A stretch of DNA of 64,000 nucleotides from Tenggerimyces sp963762635 (GTDB taxonomy: Bacteria; Actinomycetota; Actinomycetes; Propionibacteriales; Actinopolymorphaceae): the NCBI GenBank assembly GCA_963762635.1, contig CAVXLQ010000012.1:734865-798864 (forward strand), in the 5' to 3' direction. Positions within the stretch are counted from its first letter, which is position 1. Every line of letters begins with the position of its first letter. The position numbers and the translations under genes were made by a program. Shown here one piece after another: positions 42,581 through 52,104 of the stretch. Under the pieces are notes generated by a model, which saw nothing but the letters and a program-made list of their open reading frames with translations, had not been told where the DNA came from and ran no database searches.

Positions 42581-43881
42581 CGCACCGGCCCGATCGCTTC
42601 CGGCAGCAACGGTCCGTGGGCCGCGATCAGCTCGTCGCAAAGCCGTTCGATCGCCGGCAACGGTAACGTGGCAGCGGTATTCGGGTCGAGCATCGCTGCG
42701 TGGTAGATGTGGCGCCGGTCCTCGTCGAGCACGGCGCGGACGGTCAGCTCGACCACGTTGAGGAACGTACGGTTCAGCGCCGCGAGCTGGATCGGCAGCT
42801 CCCCCACCGCCTGCGGGTGCACGCCCTCGGCGTCGACGAGTGCGGGAACCTCGACGCAGCTGCCTGCTTGGAGATTGTCGATCAGGCCGTCGTTGCGGAC
42901 GTTCACGTACACCTGCTTGGGCTGCCCGGTGAGCATCGCGAGGATCGCGGCGGCGGCGGGCTCCTGGTGCTGGTAGCGGATCAGCAGCGGCTTGCCCGCC
43001 GAGAGCGCGCGCCGTGTCTCCTCGTACTGGTGCAGGCTCTTGCCGGCGCGTCTGAGGTATTCCTCGACCGGCACGCCGAGGCGCGTGGTCTCGCCCGGAT
43101 GCCGCAGGAACCACGGCACGTACTCCGCCGCGTGCTCGCTCGACTGCGTCGGGAAGTAGCCGAACCGCCGATAGAGCTCGACGCGCACGTGCCGCGCCAG
43201 CTCCTCGTCGGCTTCGACGGCGTTGTCCAGCTCGGGGTACAGATCGGCGCCGCCGGCTTCGAACCTGAGCACGAACGACTGGTGGTTGAGGCCCGCGCTG
43301 AGGAAGTCGACGTCGTCCACGTCGCGGCCGACGAGATCGGCGAGGTAGATGTGGGTGTCGCACACCGCGTGGCAGACGCCGACGAAGCGGCCGAAGCCAG
43401 TGGCCTCCTCGACGGCCCAGCCGGTCATCGCCATCGGGTCGCTGCAGCTGAGGAGCCAGGCGTCGGGGCAGAGCTCGGCCATCTGGTGGGCCAGGTCGAC
43501 GAAGGCGGGAATCGTCCGCAGGCCGCGGAAGATGCCGCCGATGCCGATCGTGTCGCCGATGGTCTGCCGCAACCCGTACCGGTGCGGGATCTCGAAGTCC
43601 TTGAGCGTGGCCTCGAACCCACCGACATCAAGGTAGGCGACGACGAAATCGGCGCCGTCCAACGCCTTGTGCCGGTCGGCGGTGGCGAGGATCGTCGCGT
43701 CGGCTTGGGCTTCGGTGTCCAGGGCGCGTACGAGGTTGTCCGCCGTCGCGAGCACACCCGGGTCGTCGTCGTGCAGAACGATGTCCAGCTGGCCGCGCAG
43801 CTCCGGGTGCAGGAACAGGTCGGAGAGGACGCGCCTGGTCAGCTCGACGTGGGCCACACCGACCAACACGATGCGCGGCAT
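42577..43881 (-). CDS. glycoside hydrolase family 4 protein with altered NAD-binding loop
   Basis: The 434-residue protein is clearly homologous to the GH4 enzyme at 39100-40398 (YGLRQTI-DTIG-GGIFR-LRT in both; EHAAEYVPWFLRH; MLDPNTAATL). Metal ligands Cys170 and His200 are kept. The N-terminal loop, however, reads VGVAHVELTRR where the partner has VGAGSVVFTQG, so the G-x-G-S nucleotide-binding motif is lost. It may still bind NAD+ through other contacts or have another role. It starts after GGGAGG and is translationally coupled to the DeoR gene. Confidence 0.85.
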   Translation of the reverse strand: MPRIVLVGVAHVELTRRVLSDLFLHPELRGQLDIVLHDDDPGVLATADNLVRALDTEAQADATILATADRHKALDGADFVVAYLDVGGFEATLKDFEIPHRYGLRQTIGDTIGIGGIFRGLRTIPAFVDLAHQMAELCPDAWLLSCSDPMAMTGWAVEEATGFGRFVGVCHAVCDTHIYLADLVGRDVDDVDFLSAGLNHQSFVLRFEAGGADLYPELDNAVEADEELARHVRVELYRRFGYFPTQSSEHAAEYVPWFLRHPGETTRLGVPVEEYLRRAGKSLHQYEETRRALSAGKPLLIRYQHQEPAAAAILAMLTGQPKQVYVNVRNDGLIDNLQAGSCVEVPALVDAEGVHPQAVGELPIQLAALNRTFLNVVELTVRAVLDEDRRHIYHAAMLDPNTAATLPLPAIERLCDELIAAHGPLLPEAIGPVR

Positions 43882-43922
43882 CTCACCTCCCGAAGCCCCG
43901 ATGGCTGTTCGAGGAGCCTACT

Positions 43923-44788
43923 TCAGAAGGTGAATCGGTAGTTGAGCATCAGGTTCCGCCAGGCCGCGAACTTGTGCCCGAGCTGGTAGAGCCTGCGGAT
44001 TCCGGGTGAGTGGATGAGCGGCCAGAACGCCGAGAACGGCGCTTTCTCTTCGAGTTCGAGGCGGGGGTTCGCACGTTCGAGGTCGGCGGCGTCCCGGTTG
44101 CTGTAGACGAACACCTTGACGACGCGCGTCATCCAGTGGGCCGGCGCGTCGAAGAGCAGCTCGCCCTCGGGGAACCGATCCGTCAGTCGTTCGGTGAGGG
44201 CGCGGACGTCTTCTGGTCGCAGGTAGGGGAAGAGGCCTTCGGCGATGATGAGCGTCGGCTTGTCCGTGGGGATTTCGTCCAACCAGTCTTGCTCGTTCAC
44301 CGACGCGGCGATCATCCGGTAGCCGTCGCGCTCGTCGAACAGCTGGCGGCGGACGGCCATGACGTCGGGGAGGTCCACGTCGTACCAGCGACGGTGGACG
44401 TGGCCGTGGCCGGCTTGCCGAGGCGCAGGACCCGGCTGTCGAGCCCGCAGCCGAGCTGGAGGACGGTCGCGTCCGGGTGCCGGTCGAGGAACTCGGTCGT
44501 CCACCGGTCGAGCTGCTTGGCACGGAGGGCGACGAGGAACTGGTTCGCCTTCGGGTTGAGCCGCTTCGCGAGCTTCGGCTCGTCGTACGCGATCCGGTCG
44601 AGTGCCTCGGCCGCGTAGTGGTCGCGGAGGATCGACCGCGGTGAGCGGCTCTCGTACGCGCGCAGGTAGAGCGTGCCGAGCAGCGTCCACATCACGTCGT
44701 CGCTGAGCAGGGTCGAGACGTCCAGCTTGCCGGTAGCCACGAGCCTATCGTACGCTTCGTTCAGAACGTACTGAACGTCAGCGTGCAC
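43923..44788 (-). CDS. class I SAM methyltransferase (leucine carboxyl methyltransferase type), frameshifted
   Basis: The N-terminal part (VLNEAYDRLVATGKLDVSTLLSDD; RTTEFLDRHP-type segment; VLQLGCGLDSRVLRLG, the SAM-binding motif) is in one frame. The rest (WYDVDLPDVMAVRRQLF; LIIAEGLFPYL; FDAPAHWMTRVVKVF; LMLNYRFTF) is in another. The frames join near 44391-44396, where one C seems missing (TV then RWYDVD). Corrected, it is about 288 residues, normal for LCM-type enzymes. Its substrate in bacteria is usually a polyketide or unknown O-methylation target. It follows helY by 30 bp. Confidence 0.75.
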
Positions 44789-44818
44789 GTTTCGAATGGG
44801 TGCCGTGAGTCCGCGGCC

Positions 44819-47551
44819 TCAGGCGGTGAGGGTGGCGTAGGCGACGACGCCGCGGCGCATGGCGTCGACGACGCCGCGGGCGGTCTTGCGAAGGTCGGTG
44901 TCGCCGGCTGCGTCGGCCACCTGGTCGGCGAGGTCGAGGATCTGCTTCACCCACCGCACGAAGTCGCCCGCTGCCAACCCGCACTCGGTCAGCACATCCG
45001 CCAGCTGAGCACCCGACGCCCAGCGGAAGGCGGCCCAGGCGAAGCCGAGGTCGGGCTCGCGCAGGAAGTCCAGGTGGAAGTCCCGCTCCAACTGATCCAG
45101 GTCACCCCACGTCGACACCAGCGTCGCGAGCGCCTCACGCGCGGCACCGGCCGGCAGCCGCGGTGGGCCGACGTCGTCGGGCGTGCGGGACTCGTACGCC
45201 AACGCGGAGAGGTTCGCCGCCAGCTCGGGCACCGACAGCTTGTCCCACGTTCCCTGCCGTAGGCACTCCGCCGCCACCAGGTCCAGCTCGGTGTAGATCC
45301 GCGTCAGCCGATCGCCCGCCGGCGTCGTCCGGTCGCCGTCGAGGTAGCCGAGCTCGTCCAACACCTCGCACACGCGGTCGAACTGGCGCGCGATCGTGTT
45401 CGTCCGCTGCTCGACGCGCCGCTGGACGGCCTGCGTCTCCCGTTCGAGCCGGAGGTAGCGCTCCGCCCAGCGGGCATGGTCTTCGCGCTCGTCGCAACCG
45501 TGGCAGGGATGCGCGCGCATCGCCGCGCGTAGGTCCTGCAGCGTCTCGTCGTCCGCCGCGTTGCTCCCCCGCCGGTAACGACCGGGTGGAGCGTCAGGCG
45601 CCTTGTGGCGAAGGGAGTTCGCGAGATCGCGCCGCTGCTGAGCATTGCGCGGGTTGAACGAACGCGGCACCCGCATGCGGGTCAGCGACTCCACCGGCGT
45701 CGGGAAGTCGACCATCGACAGCTTGCGCACCTGGCGGTCGGCGGTGAGCACCGTCGGCCGCGGCTCGTCGCCGTTGCGGAAGCCGTGCCCCGGGTCGAGA
45801 ACGAGCGCCAACCCCGCCCGCTTGCCCGCGGGGACGTGGATGACGTCACCGGCACGCAGCTTGGCGAGCGACTCCACCACCTGCGCGCGCCGGTCGGAGC
45901 GCTGCCGCCGGGCGAGCCCGGTCTCGCGGTCCTTGATCGCGCGCCGGATGTTGGCGTACTCCATGAAGTCCCCGAGGTGGCAGGTCGCCGCCTCCGCGTA
46001 CCCCTCCAGCGCCTCCTCGCTGCGCCGCACCTGCCGCGCGAGGCTCACCACCGCGCGGTCGGCCTGGAACTGCGCGAACGACGACTCCAGCAACTCCCGC
46101 GCCCGCGAGCGCCCGAACTGGCGGACCAGGTTGACGGCCATGTTGTACGAGGGCCGGAAGCTCGACCGGAGTGGGTACGTACGCGTCGACGCCAGACCGG
46201 CGACCGAGGACGGCTCGAGCCCCGGCTGCCACAGCACGACGCCATGCCCCTCGACGTCGATGCCGCGTCGTCCGGCGCGCCCGGTCAGCTGGGTGTACTC
46301 CCCCGGCGTGATGTCGGCGTGCGCCTGCCCGTTCCACTTCACCAGCTTCTCGAGCACGACCGAACGCGCCGGCATGTTGATGCCGAGCGCGAGCGTCTCG
46401 GTGGCGAAGACGACCTTCACCAGGCCGCGGGCGAACAGGTACTCCACGACCTCCTTGAACGTCGGCAGCAAGCCCGCGTGGTGGCTGGCGAGTCCGCGCT
46501 CCAGACCCTCGAGCCACTCGTGGTAGCCGAGGATCGCGAGGTCCTCGTCGGGCAGTTCCGCGGTGCGCTCCTCCGCGTACGCGCGGATCTCCGCCGCCTC
46601 GTCCGGCGTGGTGAGCCGGATGCCGGAGTACATGCACTGCATGACGGCGGCGTCGCAGCCCTGCCGACTGAAGATGAACACGATCGCGGGCAGCAGGGCC
46701 TCGGCCTCGAGCTTCTCCGCGACCTGCGAACGGTTCGGCGTGAACGCCACCCGTTGCGACCGGTTGTGGTTGCGCTGCCCGCGGCGGCCGCCGCGCTCGT
46801 GACCGCGGCCGAATCGCCAGTCGTCACGGGCGATTCGCGTCAGCTCCGGGTTGACGCGCGCCTCGAGATCGGGGTTGCCGGTGTCGGCGAACAGGTCGTA
46901 CATCCGCCGCCCGACCATCACGTGCTGGAACAGCGGAACGGGCCGCCGTTCCTCGACGATCACCTCGGTGTCGCCGCGGACGGTCTCCAGCCACTCGCCG
47001 AACTCCTCGGCATTGGACACCGTCGCCGAGAGGCTCACGAGCTGGACCGACTCGGGGAGGTGGATGATCACCTCCTCCCAGGCGGCGCCGCGGAACGGGT
47101 CGGCGAGGTAGTGCACCTCGTCCATCACCACGAAGCCGAGGCCCTTGAGAGTGGACGAGCCGGCGTAGAGCATGTTGCGGAGCACCTCGGTCGTCATGAC
47201 GACGACCGGGGCCTCGCTGTTGATCGTGTTGTCGCCGGTCAGCAGGCCGACGTTGGTGTGGCCGTACCGCTCCGACAGCTCGTTGAACTTCTGGTTCGAC
47301 AGCGCCTTGATCGGTGTCGTGTAGAAGCACTTCCGGCCGGTGTCGAGTGCCTTGTGGACCGCGAACTCGCCGACGACGGTCTTCCCCGCGCCGGTCGGGG
47401 CGGCGACGAGCACGCCCTTCCCGGCGTCCAGGGCACGGCAGGCCGCCTCCTGGAACGGGTCGAGGTCGAAGTCGTAGAGCTGACGGAACGCCCGCAGTCG
47501 CGTTCCGCTATCCCTCGCGACCTGTGCGTACCGCTCCGCCGGAGTGGTCAT
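44819..47551 (-). CDS. helY: Ski2-like DEVH-box RNA helicase HelY
   Basis: The 910-residue protein is the actinobacterial HelY. Motif I is APTGAGKT at 51-58, motif II DEVH at 144-147, motif III SLSATVSN near 175 and motif VI QLTGRAGRRGID near residue 425, followed by the DSHCT-like C-terminal domain (TWDKLSVPELAANLSALAYES and beyond). Such helicases unwind structured RNA in decay. Its place downstream of tatC fits the conserved pafBC-tatAC-helY order. The start overlaps the preceding membrane-protein gene by 44 bp. Confidence 0.92.
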   Translation of the reverse strand: MTTPAERYAQVARDSGTRLRAFRQLYDFDLDPFQEAACRALDAGKGVLVAAPTGAGKTVVGEFAVHKALDTGRKCFYTTPIKALSNQKFNELSERYGHTNVGLLTGDNTINSEAPVVVMTTEVLRNMLYAGSSTLKGLGFVVMDEVHYLADPFRGAAWEEVIIHLPESVQLVSLSATVSNAEEFGEWLETVRGDTEVIVEERRPVPLFQHVMVGRRMYDLFADTGNPDLEARVNPELTRIARDDWRFGRGHERGGRRGQRNHNRSQRVAFTPNRSQVAEKLEAEALLPAIVFIFSRQGCDAAVMQCMYSGIRLTTPDEAAEIRAYAEERTAELPDEDLAILGYHEWLEGLERGLASHHAGLLPTFKEVVEYLFARGLVKVVFATETLALGINMPARSVVLEKLVKWNGQAHADITPGEYTQLTGRAGRRGIDVEGHGVVLWQPGLEPSSVAGLASTRTYPLRSSFRPSYNMAVNLVRQFGRSRARELLESSFAQFQADRAVVSLARQVRRSEEALEGYAEAATCHLGDFMEYANIRRAIKDRETGLARRQRSDRRAQVVESLAKLRAGDVIHVPAGKRAGLALVLDPGHGFRNGDEPRPTVLTADRQVRKLSMVDFPTPVESLTRMRVPRSFNPRNAQQRRDLANSLRHKAPDAPPGRYRRGSNAADDETLQDLRAAMRAHPCHGCDEREDHARWAERYLRLERETQAVQRRVEQRTNTIARQFDRVCEVLDELGYLDGDRTTPAGDRLTRIYTELDLVAAECLRQGTWDKLSVPELAANLSALAYESRTPDDVGPPRLPAGAAREALATLVSTWGDLDQLERDFHLDFLREPDLGFAWAAFRWASGAQLADVLTECGLAAGDFVRWVKQILDLADQVADAAGDTDLRKTARGVVDAMRRGVVAYATLTA

Positions 47552-48542
47552 GCCCCAAGGCTACGTGCTCGCCACGGTGCTCCGCCTCGTGCCGCACTCG
47601 GCGGGCGCCGAAGGCGATCAACACGAGTGCTCCGGCGGCGAAGACGGCGTTGCCGACCAGGTCGACGGCGGTGTTGCCGTTCTGCAACGACGGCTGCGGG
47701 AAGCCGTGCCAGGCGTACGTGATCAACATCGCGGCGCCCAGGGCGAAGTGGTGGGCGACGCCCCAGCCCTCTCGCCGCGCCAGGGTACGGATGGTGACGG
47801 CCACCACCGCGAGGAGCACGAGGACGATCGTCACCTCCAGCCAGGCCGGGATGGGCGAGTCGAGGTCGAGCGACTCGTAGACGGCACCGACGACCAGGGC
47901 ACCGGCGAACACCAGCCACGGGTTCGGGGCGTTCCTGGCGACCGGAGAAGGCGCGCGACGGGCGACCAGGAACGCGACGGCGACCAGCAGCAGGATCGCG
48001 ACCACGGTGCCGGCGAGCTGGCCGACGGAGGCGCGGAACGGGTCCGAGTTCAGCTGGAAGAACGTGGTGAGGAAGACCCCGACGGCGAACAGGACAGCGG
48101 TCACCGTCAGACCGACGCGGCCCAGCCACGGCTTCGTCCGGCGTTCCGGCCCGACGAGCACCTCGACGATCAGGATCGGTACGCAGATGCTCCAGACCGT
48201 GTTGATCGTGATCACGCCGACCGTCCACGGGATTCCCATCCCGAGCGCGTCGACGTGGCCGTAGTCGAGCAGCCGGAGGCCGACGTAGTTCGGGTTGAAC
48301 AGCGACTGAGTCGTGATGCCTTCCTCGAGGACGCCGTACGCGATCGCGAGCAGCACGATCGAGGGCCAGCGGCGTCCGGTGCGGCGGGCGACCTCCCGGA
48401 TCAGGAGGGCGCCGCCGCCGTACAACGGCGCGAGGAAGAACGCCGCACCGATCGCGGTGATCGACAGGTTGCCGAGCAGGAACTCGGCGACCAGGGGCGA
48501 GAGGAAGAACAGACCGACAGCGGGAAGGACTCGACGGAACAT
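47508..48542 (-). CDS. polytopic membrane protein, paralog 1
   Basis: The 344-residue protein has about nine hydrophobic segments. The most conserved stretch is YGGGALLIREVARRTGRR followed by VLLAIAYGVLEEGITTQSLFNPNY, and a late YAWHGFPQPSLQ. The paired glutamates in a membrane helix and a later histidine recall CPBP-type membrane proteases, but the spacing does not match well enough to assign that. It is highly similar to the upstream gene at 48550-49545, a tandem duplication. The last about 40 residues (RRVRHEAEHRGEHVALGHDH) differ and run into helY. Function unknown. Confidence 0.72.
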   Translation of the reverse strand: MFRRVLPAVGLFFLSPLVAEFLLGNLSITAIGAAFFLAPLYGGGALLIREVARRTGRRWPSIVLLAIAYGVLEEGITTQSLFNPNYVGLRLLDYGHVDALGMGIPWTVGVITINTVWSICVPILIVEVLVGPERRTKPWLGRVGLTVTAVLFAVGVFLTTFFQLNSDPFRASVGQLAGTVVAILLLVAVAFLVARRAPSPVARNAPNPWLVFAGALVVGAVYESLDLDSPIPAWLEVTIVLVLLAVVAVTIRTLARREGWGVAHHFALGAAMLITYAWHGFPQPSLQNGNTAVDLVGNAVFAAGALVLIAFGARRVRHEAEHRGEHVALGHDHSGGAVRTGREG

Positions 48543-48549
48543 GGCTACC

Positions 48550-49545
48550 TCACCAGAGCTCGGTGGTCTGGACCTGGGTCCCGGCGGTCTCGCGCCGCAC
48601 CTGCCGGTAGCCGAACGCGAGCAGCACGAGCGCGGCGGCGGTGAAGATCGCGTTCCCGATCAGGTCGAGCGCGGTGTTGCCGACCAGCAGGCCGGGCTGC
48701 GGAAAGCTGTGCCAGGCGTAGGTGAGCAGCGTGCCCGTCGCGAGAGCGAGGTGGTGGGCCGGGCCCCAGCCCTGCCGGCGCGACCAGGCCTGGACCGCGA
48801 CGGTCGCGACCGCCAGCACCGCGAAGATGAGGGTGACGTCCAGCCAGGCCGGGATCGGCGCGTTGACACCCAGCACCATGATCGCCGCACCCGCCGCGAG
48901 CGTGCCGACGACCACGAGCCACGGGCTCGGAGCGGCCTTCGCCACTGGCGCGGGAGCCGTACGTCGGAGCGCGAACGCCGCCCCGACGAGGAGCACGATC
49001 GCGACCACGACGCCGGCGAACTGCGCGACGGACGCACGGAACGGGTCGCTGCTGAGCTGCATGGCCGTGGTGACGACGATGCCGGCGGCGAACAGCACCA
49101 CGGTGACCGTCAGGCCGGCCTTGCCCAGCCACGGCTTGGTTCGGCGTTCCTCGCCGACGAGCAGCTCGACGATCAGGATCGGGACGCTGATGCTCCAGAC
49201 CGTGTGGATCGCGAGGACGAAGACCGTCCATGGGATCCCCATGCCGAGCGCGTCGACATGGCCGTAGGCGAGCAGGTCGTGGCCGTAGTAGTGGGGGTTG
49301 AACAACGTCTGGGTGGTGATGCCCTCCTCGAGCACGCCGTACGCGAGCGCGAGCAGCACGATCGACGGCCACCGCAGTCCGGCACGACGGGAGACCTCGC
49401 GGATCAGCAACGCGCCGCCACCGTAGAGCAGCGAGAGCACGACGAGGCCCACGATCATCGTGATCGAGAGGTTGCCGAGCAGGAACTCGGCGACGAGGGG
49501 CGCGAGGAAGAACAAGCCCACAGCGGGAAGGATTCGACGCAGCAT
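48550..49545 (-). CDS. polytopic membrane protein, paralog 2
   Basis: The 331-residue protein matches its downstream neighbour almost end to end (LPAVGLFFLAPLVAEFLLGNLSIT at the start; YGVLEEGITTQTLFNPHY; GHVDALGMGIPWTV; YAWHSFPQPGLL). About nine transmembrane segments are predicted by eye. The two genes are 7 bp apart, so they are co-transcribed, and both may be expressed with helY. I do not recognise the family. Confidence 0.72.
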   Translation of the reverse strand: MLRRILPAVGLFFLAPLVAEFLLGNLSITMIVGLVVLSLLYGGGALLIREVSRRAGLRWPSIVLLALAYGVLEEGITTQTLFNPHYYGHDLLAYGHVDALGMGIPWTVFVLAIHTVWSISVPILIVELLVGEERRTKPWLGKAGLTVTVVLFAAGIVVTTAMQLSSDPFRASVAQFAGVVVAIVLLVGAAFALRRTAPAPVAKAAPSPWLVVVGTLAAGAAIMVLGVNAPIPAWLDVTLIFAVLAVATVAVQAWSRRQGWGPAHHLALATGTLLTYAWHSFPQPGLLVGNTALDLIGNAIFTAAALVLLAFGYRQVRRETAGTQVQTTELW

Positions 49546-49636
49546 GCGGCAAGCCTCGCGCCGTAGGCCGGCTACGCGGAGTGCCGTCCGTCCGGGGTCG
49601 TGGGTGACATCCGTCAGGGCTCTGTCACGTCTGGGC

Positions 49637-50533
49637 TCACGTCTGGGGCGGCAGGAAGATCTCCAGCGCCGAGGGCACGCACTCGACGGTCAGCGGCAGC
49701 GGCGCGAGCTTCTCGCCGTCGGCGTACCCGTGCGTCTCGGCAGCGGCGACGTTCACGAGCTTCGCCTTGCGGCGGGTGATCGCCGGGTGCGAGAACGAGC
49801 GGCCGGTGAACAGCTTCGGGTAGAGCCGGGCGAGGTCGAGCCGGCTCACCTGACCGATCACCGTGACGTCGAACTGGCCGTCCGCCGGGTCCGCGCCCTC
49901 GCAGATCCACACGCCACCGCCGAACGACGAGGTGTTGCCGATCGCGACCACGAGCGCGTTGGTCTCCCACCGTTCGCCGTCGAGCTCGAGCACGTACGGT
50001 TTGGCGTCGAAGTCGCGCACCTCGGCGGCGACGCCCGCGGCGTACTTCAGTGTGCCGCGCAGGCGATGCATGGTGTTGACCCGCTCGGTGACGCGACCGG
50101 TAAAGCCGGCGGTGAAGATCGTGCCGAACCAGGTCGCCCCGGCCCTGCCGAGGTCGATCGCCCGGTGCTGACCGGCGATCACCAGGTCGACGGCGGCAAG
50201 CGGGTCCTTGCGCGGCAGCGCGAGCGCCCGGGCCATGTCGTTGCCGGACCCGGCGGGAACGATGCCGATGGGTGTCTTGGTCCCCGCGACGGCCTGCAGC
50301 GTCAGGTGGATCATGCCGTCGCCACCGACGACGACGAGCGCGTCGACGCCTCGCGCTACGGCACGGCGGGCGAGCTCGGCGGACTCGGCCGCATCGCGGC
50401 CGGCTTCCCAACGGGCGTTGAGTCCTGCGGACCTGAGCCGTTCGGTGACGGGTGCCGCCATGCGGGCGCCACGTCCGCCTCCGGAGGTCGGATTGACGAG
50501 AACGGTGATCTCACGGGCCACGTCTGCGAACAC
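49637..50533 (-). CDS. dagK: diacylglycerol/lipid kinase
   Basis: The 298-residue protein has the DAGK catalytic fold: ITVLVNPTSGGGRG at the N-terminus, VVVGGDGMIHLTLQAVAGT with the nucleotide-binding GGDG, and PAGSGNDMARALAL near residue 95. The C-terminal beta-domain includes VWICEGADPADGQFDVTVIG. GGDGM replaces the more usual GGDGT. It probably phosphorylates diacylglycerol or a related lipid. A dagK gene beside tatC and helY is usual in actinobacteria. Confidence 0.9.
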   Translation of the reverse strand: MFADVAREITVLVNPTSGGGRGARMAAPVTERLRSAGLNARWEAGRDAAESAELARRAVARGVDALVVVGGDGMIHLTLQAVAGTKTPIGIVPAGSGNDMARALALPRKDPLAAVDLVIAGQHRAIDLGRAGATWFGTIFTAGFTGRVTERVNTMHRLRGTLKYAAGVAAEVRDFDAKPYVLELDGERWETNALVVAIGNTSSFGGGVWICEGADPADGQFDVTVIGQVSRLDLARLYPKLFTGRSFSHPAITRRKAKLVNVAAAETHGYADGEKLAPLPLTVECVPSALEIFLPPQT

Positions 50534-50579
50534 TACTGGGCCACGTGGCCTTGTGCGGATGAGGCGCGCTCAGTCGGTC

Positions 50580-51464
50580 CTAGTCGTCCTTGGTCTCGCC
50601 GGCTCGTTCGATCTTCTCCACGTCGACGCCGGCGGCCACGAGGCTCGCCTTGCGTCGCTTGTCGATGAACCGCGCGATCACTTCGGAGATGATGAAGAGC
50701 GCGCTCATCGGGACCGCGAGCATCAGCATCGTGAACGGGTCGATCGACGGCGTGGCGACCGCGGCGAACACGAAGATGAAGAAGATGATCGGCGCACGCC
50801 ACTTGCTCAGCCGCGCGGCGGACAGCACGCCCACCAGGTTGAGCAGGATCGTGAACACCGGGATCTCGAACGCCAGCCCGAAGACGATCAGCAGCCGCAG
50901 GATGAAGTCGAGCATGTTCGACACGTCGAGCAGGTTCTGCGAGTTGACGGCCTGGGTCCCCAGATCCGGCGTGAACGACAGCAACACCTGGATGCCCTTG
51001 GGCATCGCGAGGTAGCCGACGAAGACGCCGATGATGAACAGCGGCCCGGCGGTTCCGAGGAACGCCAGGCTCCACTTGCGTTCGTTCTTGTGCAGCCCGG
51101 GGAGGATGAACGCCCACAGCTGGTAGAGCCAGATCGGCGACGCCGCCACCAACGCGGCGACGAACGTGATCTTCAGCTGCAGCATCAGCGGCGAGGAGAT
51201 GTTGCCCCAGTTCACGCCGACGTTGAGATCGTCGCGCGTCTGGTTGATGGCCTCGACGGCGGTGTTCAGCGGATGCTGCAGCAGCTGGAACAGCACGCCG
51301 TAGAACTGCCACGCGACGATCATCATGATGATCAGCGCGATGACCGACTTCAGTAGCCGGCCACGCAGCTCGCGTAGGTGTTCGACGAGGGTCATCCGAC
51401 CCTCTTCGTCCGGAGTCGGCTTGGGCTTCTTACGCCCCAGCAACTGTCCGATGGAGATGCTCAC
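50580..51464 (-). CDS. tatC: Sec-independent protein translocase TatC
   Basis: The 294-residue protein has six transmembrane segments and the conserved MTLVEHLRELRGRLLKSVIA near the N-terminus, which binds twin-arginine signal peptides. Further family residues are in LPGLHKNERKW and FGLAFEIPVFTILL. It forms the receptor complex of the Tat pathway with TatA encoded 56 bp upstream. The C-terminal tail (KRRKASLVAAGVDVEKIERAG) is cytoplasmic. Confidence 0.95.
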   Translation of the reverse strand: MSISIGQLLGRKKPKPTPDEEGRMTLVEHLRELRGRLLKSVIALIIMMIVAWQFYGVLFQLLQHPLNTAVEAINQTRDDLNVGVNWGNISSPLMLQLKITFVAALVAASPIWLYQLWAFILPGLHKNERKWSLAFLGTAGPLFIIGVFVGYLAMPKGIQVLLSFTPDLGTQAVNSQNLLDVSNMLDFILRLLIVFGLAFEIPVFTILLNLVGVLSAARLSKWRAPIIFFIFVFAAVATPSIDPFTMLMLAVPMSALFIISEVIARFIDKRRKASLVAAGVDVEKIERAGETKDD

Positions 51465-51520
51465 GTCGCCCCCGGGGAGGACCAGCGCGCCTCAGGAAGG
51501 CACGACGATGAAACAGCGGA

Positions 51521-51817
51521 TCACCGGTTGGTGTGCTCGGTGTCCTTGGCCTGCTCCTGCACGGGCTGCTGCACGGGCTGCGCCGGGACCTGGCCGCTCG
51601 CACTGTTGTGCGTGATGGACGGCGGGGTGGCCTCAGCCGCGGGGGCCGGGGTCTCGTCCTTCTTCTCCGCGTCCTCGTCCTTGGTCCGGATTTCCTTCTT
51701 GAAGATGCGCAGCGACTCGCCGAGACCCGCCGCGATCTTCGGAAGCCGGGTGGCGCCGAACAGCAGAACGAGTACGGCGATGATCAGCAGGATCTCAGTG
51801 GGTCCGAGATTGGGCAT
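51521..51817 (-). CDS. tatA: Sec-independent protein translocase TatA
   Basis: The 98-residue protein has one transmembrane helix (LGPTEILLIIAVLVLLFGATRLPKIA), the hinge and the amphipathic helix GLGESLRIFKKEI, followed by an acidic, then Gln/Pro-rich tail. It is the pore-forming part of the Tat export system. The start at 51817 places the helix at residues 4-22, as in other TatA proteins. Confidence 0.93.
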   Translation of the reverse strand: MPNLGPTEILLIIAVLVLLFGATRLPKIAAGLGESLRIFKKEIRTKDEDAEKKDETPAPAAEATPPSITHNSASGQVPAQPVQQPVQEQAKDTEHTNR

Positions 51818-51876
51818 GGATTGGCCTCTCTCATCGTGTGGCTGGTTCGATCGTACGCCAGGGAAACCCCAACGTC

Positions 51877-52086
51877 TCAGGCTCGGTGCGCGCCGCCGTT
51901 GTCGGCCGGGACCGAGTTTGCCTGTTCTTGGACCTCGCGGTCGGCCATGGCGGTGTCCAGTTTGTCCGCCGCGCGTCCGAGCTCGACGAACAGCTCCTTC
52001 GCCCGTCGCCACAGCCACACGCCGATGCAGGCGTAGAGGATGACGGCAAAAAGGACAATTCCACCGAAGAGCAGCACCCACCTCAC
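51877..52086 (-). CDS. small single-span membrane protein
   Basis: About 69 residues: one N-terminal transmembrane segment (WVLLFGGIVLFAVILYACIGVWLW) followed by a charged helix (RRAKELFVELGRAADKLDTAM) that could form a coiled coil. The GTG at 52086 is the likely start; an upstream TTG at 52095 is possible. It lies between the reductase gene and tatA on the same strand, in a position where a small membrane protein is often found in actinobacterial Tat loci. Function unknown. Confidence 0.6.
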   Translation of the reverse strand: MRWVLLFGGIVLFAVILYACIGVWLWRRAKELFVELGRAADKLDTAMADREVQEQANSVPADNGGAHRA

Positions 52087-52104
52087 GGGCGCCAACCCTA
52101 GTAC

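Noticed and set aside
45605..47722. A 705-codon plus-strand frame opposite helY
   Set aside because: Antisense shadow of a clear helicase gene with no recognisable domain.
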